Origin: an uncultured Geobacteraceae bacterium
GTDB lineage: Bacteria; Desulfobacterota; Desulfuromonadia; Geobacterales; Pseudopelobacteraceae
Length of the DNA: 64,000 nucleotides
Assembly: GCA_903862245.1 (NCBI GenBank)
Contig: CAIOXL010000042.1
Location: forward strand, 1-64,000
Direction: 5' to 3'
Part shown: piece by piece, positions 1 through 10,491 of the stretch
How the letters are laid out: each line of letters begins with the position of its first letter
How positions within the stretch are numbered: position 1 is the stretch's first letter
Program-made: the position numbers and the translations under genes
Notes under the pieces: model-generated
The model's input: the letters and a program-made list of their open reading frames with translations, nothing else
The model's database searches: none
What the model was told of the DNA's origin: nothing

Positions 1-427
1 CCGGAAGCACCACAAACACAGGAAAGTTGCGTTCATGTCACCATAAAATGGCTAAAAAACCACCAGAATAAACCAAAAAGCTAAGTCAGGCTTTCAACGC
101 AGCCTGTTCAAACTGATGGAAAAACGTTTTGCAAGAACCTCATGGTAGTTCGTTTTGCGATTTTGAATAGCGTCAGAGGGGGCGGACCAAATGCAAGCTG
201 AGGTTGTATGCGGTTGAGAGCTGACCCTTTTGATTGCTCCCTTGGATGTAAGCTGTCTCTGGATGTTGAGATGGCTGATGGCCGCCATATTGGAATTAAC
301 GTCTAACTGATTTTCTCACCATTGAAAAAGAGCGGGCCAAGAAACTGGCTGCCGCTCTTCATTGCGATTATCGTTTGTTTTTGTGAGCATATTCTGCGGT
401 ACTAATGGCGGGGGAAATCCCCCCCAA

Positions 428-448
428 CCCCCCTTTCATAAAGGGGGG
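428..448. repeat. GC-rich perfect palindrome CCCCCCTTT-cat-AAAGGGGGG, REP-like intergenic element
   Basis: Direct reading: 9-bp perfect arms with a 3-nt loop, preceded by gggggaaatccccccc. Confidence 0.7.
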
Positions 449-461
449 AGAATATAATGTC

Positions 462-507
462 AAAAAAACCGGAATCCCTGTTACGCATGGGGAATTCCGG
501 TTTTTTT
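462..507. terminator. Bidirectional intrinsic terminator
   Basis: aaaaaaaccggaatccc...ggggaattccggttttttt inverted repeat flanked by A and T runs, 3' of the ABC permease gene. Confidence 0.7.
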
Positions 508-537
508 ATTTCTGAAAGGCTGATTCCCCCCCGCAGA

Positions 538-1292
538 TCACTCCGCCATCTTCCTACGAAAAATAAACACCGCAGCTACAAACGCTACCAGTGCCGACAG
601 TGACACCTGCAGTACGGGAAATGCCGCCAATTCTCCGGTAACCAGTGCCCGGCGGGCACCTTCAAAAAGTGCGGTGGTCGGCAGCGCGCGCACCCAGGGG
701 ATGACAGAGGGGGGATAGGATGAGAGCGGAAAGAACAGCCCGGACATGAAGATCAGCGGCATGACCAGCACCGCCTCGACCTTGCCGATGGTCTCCGGCT
801 TGTCCATCACCGTGCCGCTGATGATGCCGGCGCAGGAAAAGAGCGCCGATCCGGGGATCAGGAACAGCAGGTACTGGAGGAGATGTTCCAGAGGAAAACG
901 GAACGGGGTGATGGCAAAGATCACCAGACCGACGGCGCACCCCTTGATGATGCCGTGGGTAAAACCGGTGAGGATTTTGGCAATGACGATTTCGGAAACC
1001 GAGATCGGAGTGACACGGTATGACTCGATGGTAAACTGCACCCGGCGGTGAAACCAGAGACTCCAGACACTTTCATTGTAGGCGGCGTTGACGGCGGTCA
1101 TGGTGATCAGACCGGGGGCGATGAACAGACTGTAAGGTGCGCCGTCCACCAAACCGATGTACCCCTGCATGCCGATGCCGAAAGCCAGATAAATCGTCAG
1201 CGGATAGGCAACCACTGCGACCAGTTCCGAGTATATGCTGCGGCGCAGGATCAGCATATCCCGCAGCCAGATTGCCACTGTCCCGGTGAGCA

Positions 1293-1296
<4 letters not shown>
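538..1296 (-). CDS. ABC-2 type transporter permease
   Basis: Multi-TM protein of 252 aa (MMLTGTVAIWLRDMLILRRSIYSEL...), 4-bp overlap with an ABC ATPase gene. Confidence 0.88.
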
Positions 1297-2225
<929 letters not shown>

Positions 2226-2226
2226 A

Positions 2227-4068
2227 TCAGATGATCCCGTGGAGCGGTCCGCCGGGGGCGGCAAGGGCGTCGAGTCTCCGTTCCACCGCCGGGTCGTCCT
2301 CCAGCGGAGGGGCATGAAACGGTTTGATCCGGGCGTCGATGACCAGAGGGCCGGCGCAGCCCCAGTGCCTGCCACGGCTTGCCGGGTTGATGCCGTAGAT
2401 ATCGGTCGCCGGGTTGGAACGGGTGAAGGTGACCCAGAGGAAGTTGTTCAGAGTCGCCGCCGTGAAGGTGCTGTCGTCGCAGATCACAATCAGGGGGAAA
2501 CCGGTGTAGGAGGTGCGCCCTTCATAAAAACGGCAGAACTGCTCAATCAGAGGATCCCCCTCCCCCCTCGCTTGCTCAGACCGGGGGCCGGTTATGGCAA
2601 GAACCCCCGGCAGGCAGACGGCGGCAGGGCCGAAGCCGGGCGGCAGGTCGAGGCCGGCTGGCACTTCGGTGGCAAGCCGCTGCCGCACCGGACCGGCGGC
2701 GGCAATCACGACCTTGGAGCCTTCGTTCAGCCCGGAACCGCTGTAGTCGAGGGTGTCAACCGTTGTCGCGGTCTGGAAGTGCAGACAGGTTCGCCAGTCG
2801 GCACGCTCCAGCATATGCCCCAGAAACGCGGCGATGTCGTGCGTATGCAGCGACGGGGCGTCCTCATCGGCGGCGATCAGCAGATATTTGGCCAGTGACA
2901 GTTGCCCCTGGCCGAGGATGGCATTGGCTACGGTCAGCAGTTCCTGCGGCTGACGGGTGGCGGCATACGGCACATACCGCTCGCTGGCAATGGCCAGCAG
3001 CAGCGGATGGACACCGGCGGCATCCACGGCATGAACCTCTTTTACCCCCGCCACGACGGTCGGAATAAGCGGGCCGGTCAGTTCGTGGATAAAGGCGCCG
3101 AAACTGGTGTCTTCCTGGGGCGGACGGCCGACGGTGGTAAACGGGAAGATAGCGTCCCGGCGGTGATACACCGCGTCAACCTCGAGGCAGGGGAATTCGT
3201 GGGTGAGGCTGTAATAGCCGAGATGGTCACCGAACGGCCCTTCCGGCAGGGTTTTGGCCGGGTGAACAACACCGCTGATGCAGAAATCTGCTTCGGACGA
3301 AACCGGAAGCTGTCCCGGAACCCTGGTCATGGGGATACGGTGCCCGGCCAACAGTCCGGCAAAGGAAATTTCCGGCATCCCTTCCGGCAGCGGCATGACA
3401 GCGGCGACGGTCATGGCCGGCGCTCCTCCCAGGAAAATGTTGACCCTGAGCAGGTCCCCCCGGGCAATCGCTTCGGCATGGTGGGCACCGATGCCGCGAT
3501 GAATCTGATAATGGAGCCCGGCCTGTTTGTCCTGCTGATAACTGTTGCCGGAAATCTGAATCCGGTACATGCCCAGATTGGCTTTGGCAAAACCGGGGTG
3601 GGACGGGCTTTCACTGTACACCTGCGGCAGAGTCAAAAACGCACCGCCGTCCCGGGGCCACGACACGAGCTGCGGCAGGGCGGACAGGGTTGTTCGGCAT
3701 TCAAGAAGCGGTGCTGTGGCGGTGACGCGCGGCAGGAGATGCCAGGCGGCGAAGGGAGCTTTTGCCATATCCAGCGGGTTTTTCAGCAGTGAGAACGGAT
3801 TTATTTTAAGATCAACCAGACGGCGGATATCATCCAGGGTATCCCGAAAGATAAAGCGGGTCCGCTCCAGCGTACCGAAAAGGTTGCCCAGCAGCGGGAA
3901 ACCGCTGCCGACGGCATTGGTAAAGAGCAGTGCCGGACCTCCGGCCTGATAGACACGCCGCTGCAGCGCCCCGATTTCCAGATATGGATCAAGCGGCGCA
4001 TCAATCCGGAGCAGCATGCCCCGGCGCTGAAGATCAGCAACACATTCCTGCAGATTCCGGTAACCCAT
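2227..4068 (-). CDS. UbiD family decarboxylase
   Basis: UbiD-like sequence (FPFTTVGRPPQEDTSFGAFIHELTG...); start likely MGYRNLQECV. Confidence 0.88.
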   Translation of the reverse strand: MGYRNLQECVADLQRRGMLLRIDAPLDPYLEIGALQRRVYQAGGPALLFTNAVGSGFPLLGNLFGTLERTRFIFRDTLDDIRRLVDLKINPFSLLKNPLDMAKAPFAAWHLLPRVTATAPLLECRTTLSALPQLVSWPRDGGAFLTLPQVYSESPSHPGFAKANLGMYRIQISGNSYQQDKQAGLHYQIHRGIGAHHAEAIARGDLLRVNIFLGGAPAMTVAAVMPLPEGMPEISFAGLLAGHRIPMTRVPGQLPVSSEADFCISGVVHPAKTLPEGPFGDHLGYYSLTHEFPCLEVDAVYHRRDAIFPFTTVGRPPQEDTSFGAFIHELTGPLIPTVVAGVKEVHAVDAAGVHPLLLAIASERYVPYAATRQPQELLTVANAILGQGQLSLAKYLLIAADEDAPSLHTHDIAAFLGHMLERADWRTCLHFQTATTVDTLDYSGSGLNEGSKVVIAAAGPVRQRLATEVPAGLDLPPGFGPAAVCLPGVLAITGPRSEQARGEGDPLIEQFCRFYEGRTSYTGFPLIVICDDSTFTAATLNNFLWVTFTRSNPATDIYGINPASRGRHWGCAGPLVIDARIKPFHAPPLEDDPAVERRLDALAAPGGPLHGII

Positions 4069-4164
4069 TTTTGTAATCCCAGCCTTGAAAAGATTTCTTG
4101 ACCCCGCGCAAGGTATCACTGTAATCATTGAATTACAATCGGGATTGCACCAGCCGGAGCCGTT

Positions 4165-6666
4165 ATGCCACGCCTGACACTCTTCAAGAAAATACTGATC
4201 ATGACCCTGCTGCTGTCACTCCTCCCGTTGATAGCATCGTCACTGATCCTGTTTTTCAATCTGGAGAAAACCAGCGCCCGGCTTACGTCTGAGATCGGCG
4301 GAACGGCAGATATGCAGGCATCGGAATCTCTCCAGATGCGGGCATCCCAGGTGGCGGAGAATGTGGCTGATTTTCTGCGCCAATGTGAAAGCGACCTGAT
4401 TTTCCTGTCGCGCTCGCAGCTGGACCAGGCGACCCTGCTTAATTTTTATGCCAGCAGGCGGGGTGAAATCTGGTTTCGGAGCGGCAGTGCGGCCGCCCCC
4501 CACGAAATACGTGAGCAGGTGCCGCTCTACCGCAGCATTGCCCTGATTGATAAATACGGTCAGGAAAAGATGGTCATCAAGGATAGCGCCGTCCTCCCGA
4601 CAGCGGAGTTGAAAAATGTCGCCAACCCCGCCGGGACGGAATTTCTGACCGAGGATTATTTCAGCAAAGTCCGCTCCCAGCCGGGTAAAATATACGTTTC
4701 CCGCCTCACCGGTTTCCATATCTCCAAACAGGATCAGCTGAACGGTGCCGACGAACCGGAACACGCCCTTGACGGCAAGACATACCAGGGGGTCATCCGC
4801 TTCGCCGCAGCCCTGTTTGATGCCAGAGGCTCATTTAACGGCGTGGTTGTGGTTTCCCTCGACCATCGTCACCTGATGGAGTTTACCCAGCACATCGATC
4901 CGGGGCACAACTTTTCCACCGTGTTCCCGTCCTACAAAAGCGGTAACTATTCCTTTATGTTCGACGATGAAGGGTGGATCATCACCCACCCGAAATACTG
5001 GGACATCCGGGGACTGGATTCATACGGCCACCTGATCCCCCCCTATTCCAAATCGTCTACGGAAGCCGACATCAACAGCGGACGGATACCCTACAATCTT
5101 GACCATGCCGGCTTCATCCACCCCAACTACCCACGGGTCGCGGATGAAGTCAGAAAGCAGAAGTCCGGTTTTGTGGATGCGACCAATGTGGGCGGTGCCA
5201 AAAAGATCATGGCCTATGCCCCGATCATCTACGACAGCGGTGATTATGCCCGTCATGGCGTGTTCGGCGGCATTACCATAGGATTCCAGCTGAACCAGTT
5301 TCAGGACGTCGCCCGTAAGGGGAGCCGTCTGATTAATCTGCAGCTTGGCCAGCACCGGAAGAGAAGCGGCATTATTCTGCTGATCACCTCCCTCTTGGCC
5401 GGATTATCAGCATGGGGATTGTCGCGCGGCATTACCCGTCCCCTGCTGCAGTTGACTGAAGGAGCCCATAAACTTGCCGAAGGGGACGCCCACAGCCGCG
5501 TCGCCGTTACCTCCGGAGATGAAGTTGGTGAACTTGGCAGAACATTCAACGTCATGGCTGACGAGCTGGAAACCAGAAAGAACAGCCTGCTGGCGACCCT
5601 GGATGAACTGCAGCGGTCACGGATTGACATTCTGGCCGAGCGCAATTTCAAGACAAGCGTTCTGGAAAGTATTTCAAGTGCGATCATCACAATTTCGCCG
5701 ACCGGAGCCCTCACCTCCATCAACGGTGTGGGGCTGAAATTCCTTTCCGACGCCGCCACCCTTGGCATGGAGTACCACGACCTGTTCAGCGCATGGCCCG
5801 ATGTCTGCGAGCGGGTGGAAACGGCGCTGACGACACAACAGGGGTATGGACGAAAACCGTTGGTCAGGCAGATGGACGGCGAGACAACCTACTACGATTT
5901 TGGCCTGTTTCCCATCGGCTCCGGTGGCGAAATGGGCGTGACCGTGACTCTTCGTAATGAAACGGAGCGGGAACGGCTGCGGGAGGAAACCATCCGCCTG
6001 GACCGTCTGGCATCGCTCGGCAAGCTTTCAGCCGGAATCGCCCACGAAGTCCGCAATCCGCTCACCGGCATATCGCTCCTTCTGGATGATCTGCACGACA
6101 AGCCGGGCTTCAGCCCGGAGGACAAGGATATGCTGTCCCGGGCTCTGGCGGAGATCGAGCGGGTCGAGCGCCTGATCAGCGCACTCCTCAACTATTCGTC
6201 ACCGGTACGTACTGCGTTCAGGGAGGGGGATTTAACACAGATTCTGAAGGATATCCTGCTGCTGATGCGGCGACAGGCAGAGAAGCAGGGGGTTGTTCTG
6301 AATGTTTCCCTCGAGCCGCTGCCGCATTTCCGCTTTGATCCGGAAAAGATACGTCAGGCGCTGATCAACATTTTGAAAAATGCCCTTGAGGTGCTTGAAT
6401 CAGGGGGGATTATCACCATCACGACCGAGTACCACACTACCGCCGTCATGGTTGCCATCAGCGACAACGGCCCCGGTATCCCGCCGGAGGACCTGCCGCT
6501 GATCTTTGAGCCGTTCTTTACCCGGAAGGGAGCCGGTACCGGTCTCGGTCTCTCGATTACCCAGCGGATAATCGAGGAACATCACGGTGCCTTGAATGTT
6601 GAAAGCGACGGTTCAACCGGCACCACCTTCCGCATTAACCTTCCGCTCGACAACCGCCCGGCCTGA
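4165..6666 (+). CDS. Membrane sensor histidine kinase (periplasmic sensor, HAMP, PAS, HisKA, HATPase_c)
   Basis: N-terminal TM, second TM then HAMP, H-box AGIAHEVRNPLTGIS, N/G boxes NILKNALE and DNGPGIP. Confidence 0.92.
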   Translation: MPRLTLFKKILIMTLLLSLLPLIASSLILFFNLEKTSARLTSEIGGTADMQASESLQMRASQVAENVADFLRQCESDLIFLSRSQLDQATLLNFYASRRGEIWFRSGSAAAPHEIREQVPLYRSIALIDKYGQEKMVIKDSAVLPTAELKNVANPAGTEFLTEDYFSKVRSQPGKIYVSRLTGFHISKQDQLNGADEPEHALDGKTYQGVIRFAAALFDARGSFNGVVVVSLDHRHLMEFTQHIDPGHNFSTVFPSYKSGNYSFMFDDEGWIITHPKYWDIRGLDSYGHLIPPYSKSSTEADINSGRIPYNLDHAGFIHPNYPRVADEVRKQKSGFVDATNVGGAKKIMAYAPIIYDSGDYARHGVFGGITIGFQLNQFQDVARKGSRLINLQLGQHRKRSGIILLITSLLAGLSAWGLSRGITRPLLQLTEGAHKLAEGDAHSRVAVTSGDEVGELGRTFNVMADELETRKNSLLATLDELQRSRIDILAERNFKTSVLESISSAIITISPTGALTSINGVGLKFLSDAATLGMEYHDLFSAWPDVCERVETALTTQQGYGRKPLVRQMDGETTYYDFGLFPIGSGGEMGVTVTLRNETERERLREETIRLDRLASLGKLSAGIAHEVRNPLTGISLLLDDLHDKPGFSPEDKDMLSRALAEIERVERLISALLNYSSPVRTAFREGDLTQILKDILLLMRRQAEKQGVVLNVSLEPLPHFRFDPEKIRQALINILKNALEVLESGGIITITTEYHTTAVMVAISDNGPGIPPEDLPLIFEPFFTRKGAGTGLGLSITQRIIEEHHGALNVESDGSTGTTFRINLPLDNRPA

Positions 6667-6667
6667 T

Positions 6668-7471
6668 TCAGCTGACCGTAACTCCGGCGTACCCGACCAC
6701 CTGACGGTTGTCTCCAGTCACATCACCACTGGTGCCATAGGCAACCAGTGCCGCCTGCGTCGCCCCCAACTTCAGAGCCGCCTCGATCATGACGGTGGCC
6801 GGTACGACGCCGCACATGGTGATCCCCCGGCTGCGGCACACCTCCAGCAGCCCTTTGCCGTCCAGCGCCACTGCCCGGTCCAGCGCCAGTTGATCTTTCA
6901 GGCGCGCCGCAACGGCCGCTTCGTAATGGGTCATGTCCGAACTGGCTACAATCAGCACATCCTCCCCATACTCCCGGATGGCCGCGGCTATGCCGTGGCC
7001 GATGTCACGCAGGGGGGCATACTCTCCACGGCCGATACAGAGAGCAGAAAAGGTAATATCCGGACGCAGATACTGAAGAAAGGGGAGTTGGACTTCGAGG
7101 GAGTGTTCCGATCGATGGGCAGCTGTGTCGGCCTGCAGGTACGGCGTATGCTGAAGCAGCAGCGAGTTCAGGCGTGAGTTGATTGGTGACGCGCCGAGCG
7201 GGGTCAGCCATTCGCCATCCGGATACAGCGCTGCGGCCGCCCCGGCGCCATGGTGATTGGGGCCGATGATGAGTACGGTACCCGGAATTATGCAGCGTGA
7301 AAACAGTTGACCGGCGATGGCACCGGAATAGACGTAGCCGGCGTGGGGGGAGATGACGCCGGTCACCCGTTTCGGGGCCGGATATTCCGGAATCAGCTGG
7401 GACAGGACGGATTGAAGTTTCTGCTGTTCCCCCGGATAAAACTGACCCGCGACGGCTGGCTGACGCTGCAT
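6668..7471 (-). CDS. amrB: AmmeMemoRadiSam system protein B (MEMO1 family)
   Basis: MQRQPAVAGQFYPG start and GVISPHAGYVYSG motif typical of the Memo family. Confidence 0.9.
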   Translation of the reverse strand: MQRQPAVAGQFYPGEQQKLQSVLSQLIPEYPAPKRVTGVISPHAGYVYSGAIAGQLFSRCIIPGTVLIIGPNHHGAGAAAALYPDGEWLTPLGASPINSRLNSLLLQHTPYLQADTAAHRSEHSLEVQLPFLQYLRPDITFSALCIGRGEYAPLRDIGHGIAAAIREYGEDVLIVASSDMTHYEAAVAARLKDQLALDRAVALDGKGLLEVCRSRGITMCGVVPATVMIEAALKLGATQAALVAYGTSGDVTGDNRQVVGYAGVTVS

Positions 7472-7491
7472 GACTGACCTCCCTGCCGCTG

Positions 7492-8094
7492 TTAAAGCGA
7501 CAACTGGCTTTCCACAGGTAACGACCTTTCCGGTTCAAGCTGCAATTCTTCCTGACGTTCATAGGAGGGCTGCTCGTCCAGCGCCTGTATTTCACGGAGC
7601 GTCGGTAACGATTTCAGATCCTTCAGCCCGAATATTTCAAGAAATTCCTTTGAGGTGCCATAGATCAACGGCCGCCCCGGAATATCCTTTTTGCCGAGGA
7701 TACGCACCAGATGTTTTTCCAGCAGCGTTTTAAGGACTCCACCGCAGTCAACCCCGCGTAGATGCTCAACTTCAGCACGGGTAACCGGCTGGCGGTAGGC
7801 AATAATGGCCAGCGTTTCGAGGGCCGATTGTGAAAATTTGAACGCCCTGGTCTTGATGTGACGGGTGATGAACCGGTGAAACACCGGACGGGTTCTGAAT
7901 TGCCACCCTCCGGCAACTTCAACCAGATCGAAGCCCCCTCCCCGCCCCTGATGATAGTCAACAAGTTCGGACAGTGCGGTTTTGATCTCATCCCGGCCAA
8001 ACTCATCCAGAAGCTCGCAGAGGCGATCGGTCGAGAGAGCTGATTCGGCGGTAAAAATAAGGCTTTCCAGTATGGCGGATAATTCGGAATTCAT
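7492..8094 (-). CDS. scpB: Segregation and condensation protein B
   Basis: ESLIFTAESALSTDRL..., ALETLAIIAYRQPVTRAEVEHLRGVD. Confidence 0.93.
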   Translation of the reverse strand: MNSELSAILESLIFTAESALSTDRLCELLDEFGRDEIKTALSELVDYHQGRGGGFDLVEVAGGWQFRTRPVFHRFITRHIKTRAFKFSQSALETLAIIAYRQPVTRAEVEHLRGVDCGGVLKTLLEKHLVRILGKKDIPGRPLIYGTSKEFLEIFGLKDLKSLPTLREIQALDEQPSYERQEELQLEPERSLPVESQLSL

Positions 8095-8100
8095 GGGGTA

Positions 8101-8901
8101 TCAAACCTCAGGGGTATCGGCAGGCACCGCCGGAATAAACCAGATTGAACCATGCCCGCCCCCCTGGAAAATACGGATCAGCTTGAGTCGGCACAACTCG
8201 AGCAGCGCCAGAAAGGTGACAATTATTCGTTCACGGGTCGGCTCATCACTGACCAGATCGTCAAACTGAACGGTGTCCCGCTCCTGGAGCAGGGATAGAA
8301 TTTCGTTGATACAGTCGGCAATGCTGAGTGAATCACCGGGGGCGACATCGTGAAAACTCTCGGCCGGAATCCGCTGCAGCAGGGCACGAAAGGCATCAAC
8401 CAGCTCAAACAGGCTCACTTCCAGCGGCCCTTCCACGTTTTGTGCGGCGGCCAGCAGCGGTTCTGTGGCGGAACGGGCAAAGACTTCACGCCCCAGCATC
8501 GCCCGGGCACCGATGACCATGCCGGCTTCCTTATACTGCTGATACGCCAGCAGGCGCCGTACCAACTCTTCCCGTGGATCGATCTCCTCGGCTTCCGGCT
8601 CTTCCTCGATATCCAGCGGGAGCAGTTGACGCGATTTGATCTGCAGCAGGGTCGCCGCCATGACGAGGAAATCACCCGCCACTTCCAGATTCAGATCCTT
8701 CATCAATCTGATGAATTCCAGATACTGGCGGGTAATGACCGCAATGGAAATATCACAGATATCCAGTTCGTTTTTTTTGATCAGGTGCAGCAGCAGATCC
8801 ATCGGGCCGTCGAATTTATCGAGGTGAACGCTGTACTGCTCCCGAAGGCCGTCCAGCAGCGGCAGATGTTCCTCGCGATGAGTGGGTGCCTCTGCTGTCA
8901 T
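8101..8901 (-). CDS. scpA: Segregation and condensation protein A
   Basis: FDGPMDLLLHLIKKNELDICDISIAVITRQYLE motif; adjacent to scpB. Confidence 0.94.
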   Translation of the reverse strand: MTAEAPTHREEHLPLLDGLREQYSVHLDKFDGPMDLLLHLIKKNELDICDISIAVITRQYLEFIRLMKDLNLEVAGDFLVMAATLLQIKSRQLLPLDIEEEPEAEEIDPREELVRRLLAYQQYKEAGMVIGARAMLGREVFARSATEPLLAAAQNVEGPLEVSLFELVDAFRALLQRIPAESFHDVAPGDSLSIADCINEILSLLQERDTVQFDDLVSDEPTRERIIVTFLALLELCRLKLIRIFQGGGHGSIWFIPAVPADTPEV

Positions 8902-8902
8902 A

Positions 8903-9883
8903 TCAGAATTTGAGTGCTGCCCGAACTTCCGTCATGACCGCATCCGATATCAGGGACGCTTTGCGGCTCCCCTCCTGCAGCAGTTCATCAACAAATCCGG
9001 GGTTGGCGGCAAGCTCTTCACGGCGGGCGCGAAAGGGTGCCAACCGCTCATTGATACAGCCTGCCAGGATTTTTTTGCACTCCACGCAGCCGATGCTGGC
9101 AGCACGGCAGGCCGGCATAATCTCATTCAGCTTTTCCTGCGGCACGTACAAGCGGTGCAGGTTGAAGGCCACGCACACATCAGGATCGCCCGGATCTGCC
9201 CGGCGTACCCGGTTGGTGTCAGTTACCATGGACATGACCATTTTCGCCGTTGTTTCAGCGTTATCGGAAAGGTAGATGGAGTTGTTGTATGACTTGCTCA
9301 TCTTGCGCCCATCCAGGCCGGGCAGTTTGGGGGTCTCGGTCAGGAGCGCTTCCGGCTCGGGAAAGACCTGCCCGTAGAGATGATTGAAGCGGCGGGCTAT
9401 TTCACGGGTAATCTCCAGATGCGGCAGCTGGTCATGCCCCACCGGCACACGGGTCGCCTTGTAGAGAATGATATCGGCCGCCATCAGCACCGGATAGCCG
9501 AGAAATCCGAATGTCGTCAGGTCGCGCTGCTCGATGTTGTCGAGCATCTCCTTGTAGGTAGGGTTGCGTTCCAGCCAGGAGACCGGCGTTATCATCGACA
9601 GTATCAGGTTCAGTTCGGAGTGATGCGGCACAAGGCTCTGGCGGAATACCACGCATTTTTCCGGATCAAGACCAAAGGCCACCCAATCCAGTACCATTTC
9701 ACGGATGCTCTGGGCAATTCCGGAGGTATCGGCGTATTCGGTTGTCAGTGAATGCCAGTCGGCGACAAAAAAGAAACAGTCGTAGAAATCCTGCATCTTG
9801 ACCCAGTTTTCCAGTACCCCGTGATAATGACCGATATGCAGCCTGCCGCTCGGCCTCATGCCGCTGACAACGCGTTGTTTCAT
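8903..9883 (-). CDS. trpS: Tryptophanyl-tRNA synthetase
   Basis: RVVSGMRPSGRLHIGHYHGVLENW and KMSKSYNN (KMSKS motif). Confidence 0.96.
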   Translation of the reverse strand: MKQRVVSGMRPSGRLHIGHYHGVLENWVKMQDFYDCFFFVADWHSLTTEYADTSGIAQSIREMVLDWVAFGLDPEKCVVFRQSLVPHHSELNLILSMITPVSWLERNPTYKEMLDNIEQRDLTTFGFLGYPVLMAADIILYKATRVPVGHDQLPHLEITREIARRFNHLYGQVFPEPEALLTETPKLPGLDGRKMSKSYNNSIYLSDNAETTAKMVMSMVTDTNRVRRADPGDPDVCVAFNLHRLYVPQEKLNEIMPACRAASIGCVECKKILAGCINERLAPFRARREELAANPGFVDELLQEGSRKASLISDAVMTEVRAALKF

Positions 9884-9964
9884 GGTAAAACGCTCCTTGT
9901 ATCCTGTAGGTCGATTCTGCTAGAGTGCATCTCCAAAACCATTCTTGAAGACAGGGAAATTTAC

Positions 9965-10429
9965 ATGAAGCGACCCAAAATTGAAACCAAAATCATGAAT
10001 CCGCTCATCGGCACGGTCATCCCGCTGCCATCGTACGCGACGGACGGCGCCGCAGCCCTGGACCTGCGTGCCTGCCTGGAAACCCCCGTAACCGTACAGC
10101 CAGGGGAGACGGTACTTATTCCAAGCGGCATTGCCATCAGTATCCACGATCCCGGCCTGGTGGCCCTGCTGATGCCCCGCTCCGGCCTGGGGATCAAGCA
10201 TGGCATCGTATTGGCGAATACTGTCGGGGTGATCGATTCGGACTATCAGGGGGAGATCGGCATCGGCATCGTTAATCGGGGTACGGCCCCCTACACCATC
10301 CAGCCGGGCGAGCGGGTCTGTCAGATGATGTTCGTGCCGGTGCTGCAGGCGGAGTTGAGCGTGGTATCGGAATTCAGTTTGGCAAGCGGACGGGGAACCG
10401 GCGGGTTCGGATCAACCGGCAGTCATTGA
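9965..10429 (+). CDS. dut: dUTP diphosphatase
   Basis: MPRSGLGIKHGIVLANTVGVIDSDYQGEI and C-terminal GRGTGGFGSTG; start at MKRPKIETK. Confidence 0.95.
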   Translation: MKRPKIETKIMNPLIGTVIPLPSYATDGAAALDLRACLETPVTVQPGETVLIPSGIAISIHDPGLVALLMPRSGLGIKHGIVLANTVGVIDSDYQGEIGIGIVNRGTAPYTIQPGERVCQMMFVPVLQAELSVVSEFSLASGRGTGGFGSTGSH

Positions 10430-10430
10430 T

Positions 10431-10468
10431 TACCCCCCTCCTATTTTAGGAGGGGCTGGGGGTGGTAA
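10431..10468. repeat. REP-like palindrome CCCCTCCT-atttt-AGGAGGGG plus ctgggggtggt tail
   Basis: Perfect 8-bp arms at 10435-10455 directly after the dut stop. Confidence 0.65.
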
Positions 10469-10491
10469 GGTTAGAATGCCCCCTTACGACG

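Noticed and set aside
94-288. 64-aa ORF at the left edge, possible remnant gene
   Set aside because: No recognisable family, no good ribosome-binding site checked, and the other frames are equally weak; possibly degraded sequence but not supportable.
2902-3792. 296-aa + strand ORF antisense to ubiD
   Set aside because: Shadow ORF; the UbiD frame is clearly the coding one.
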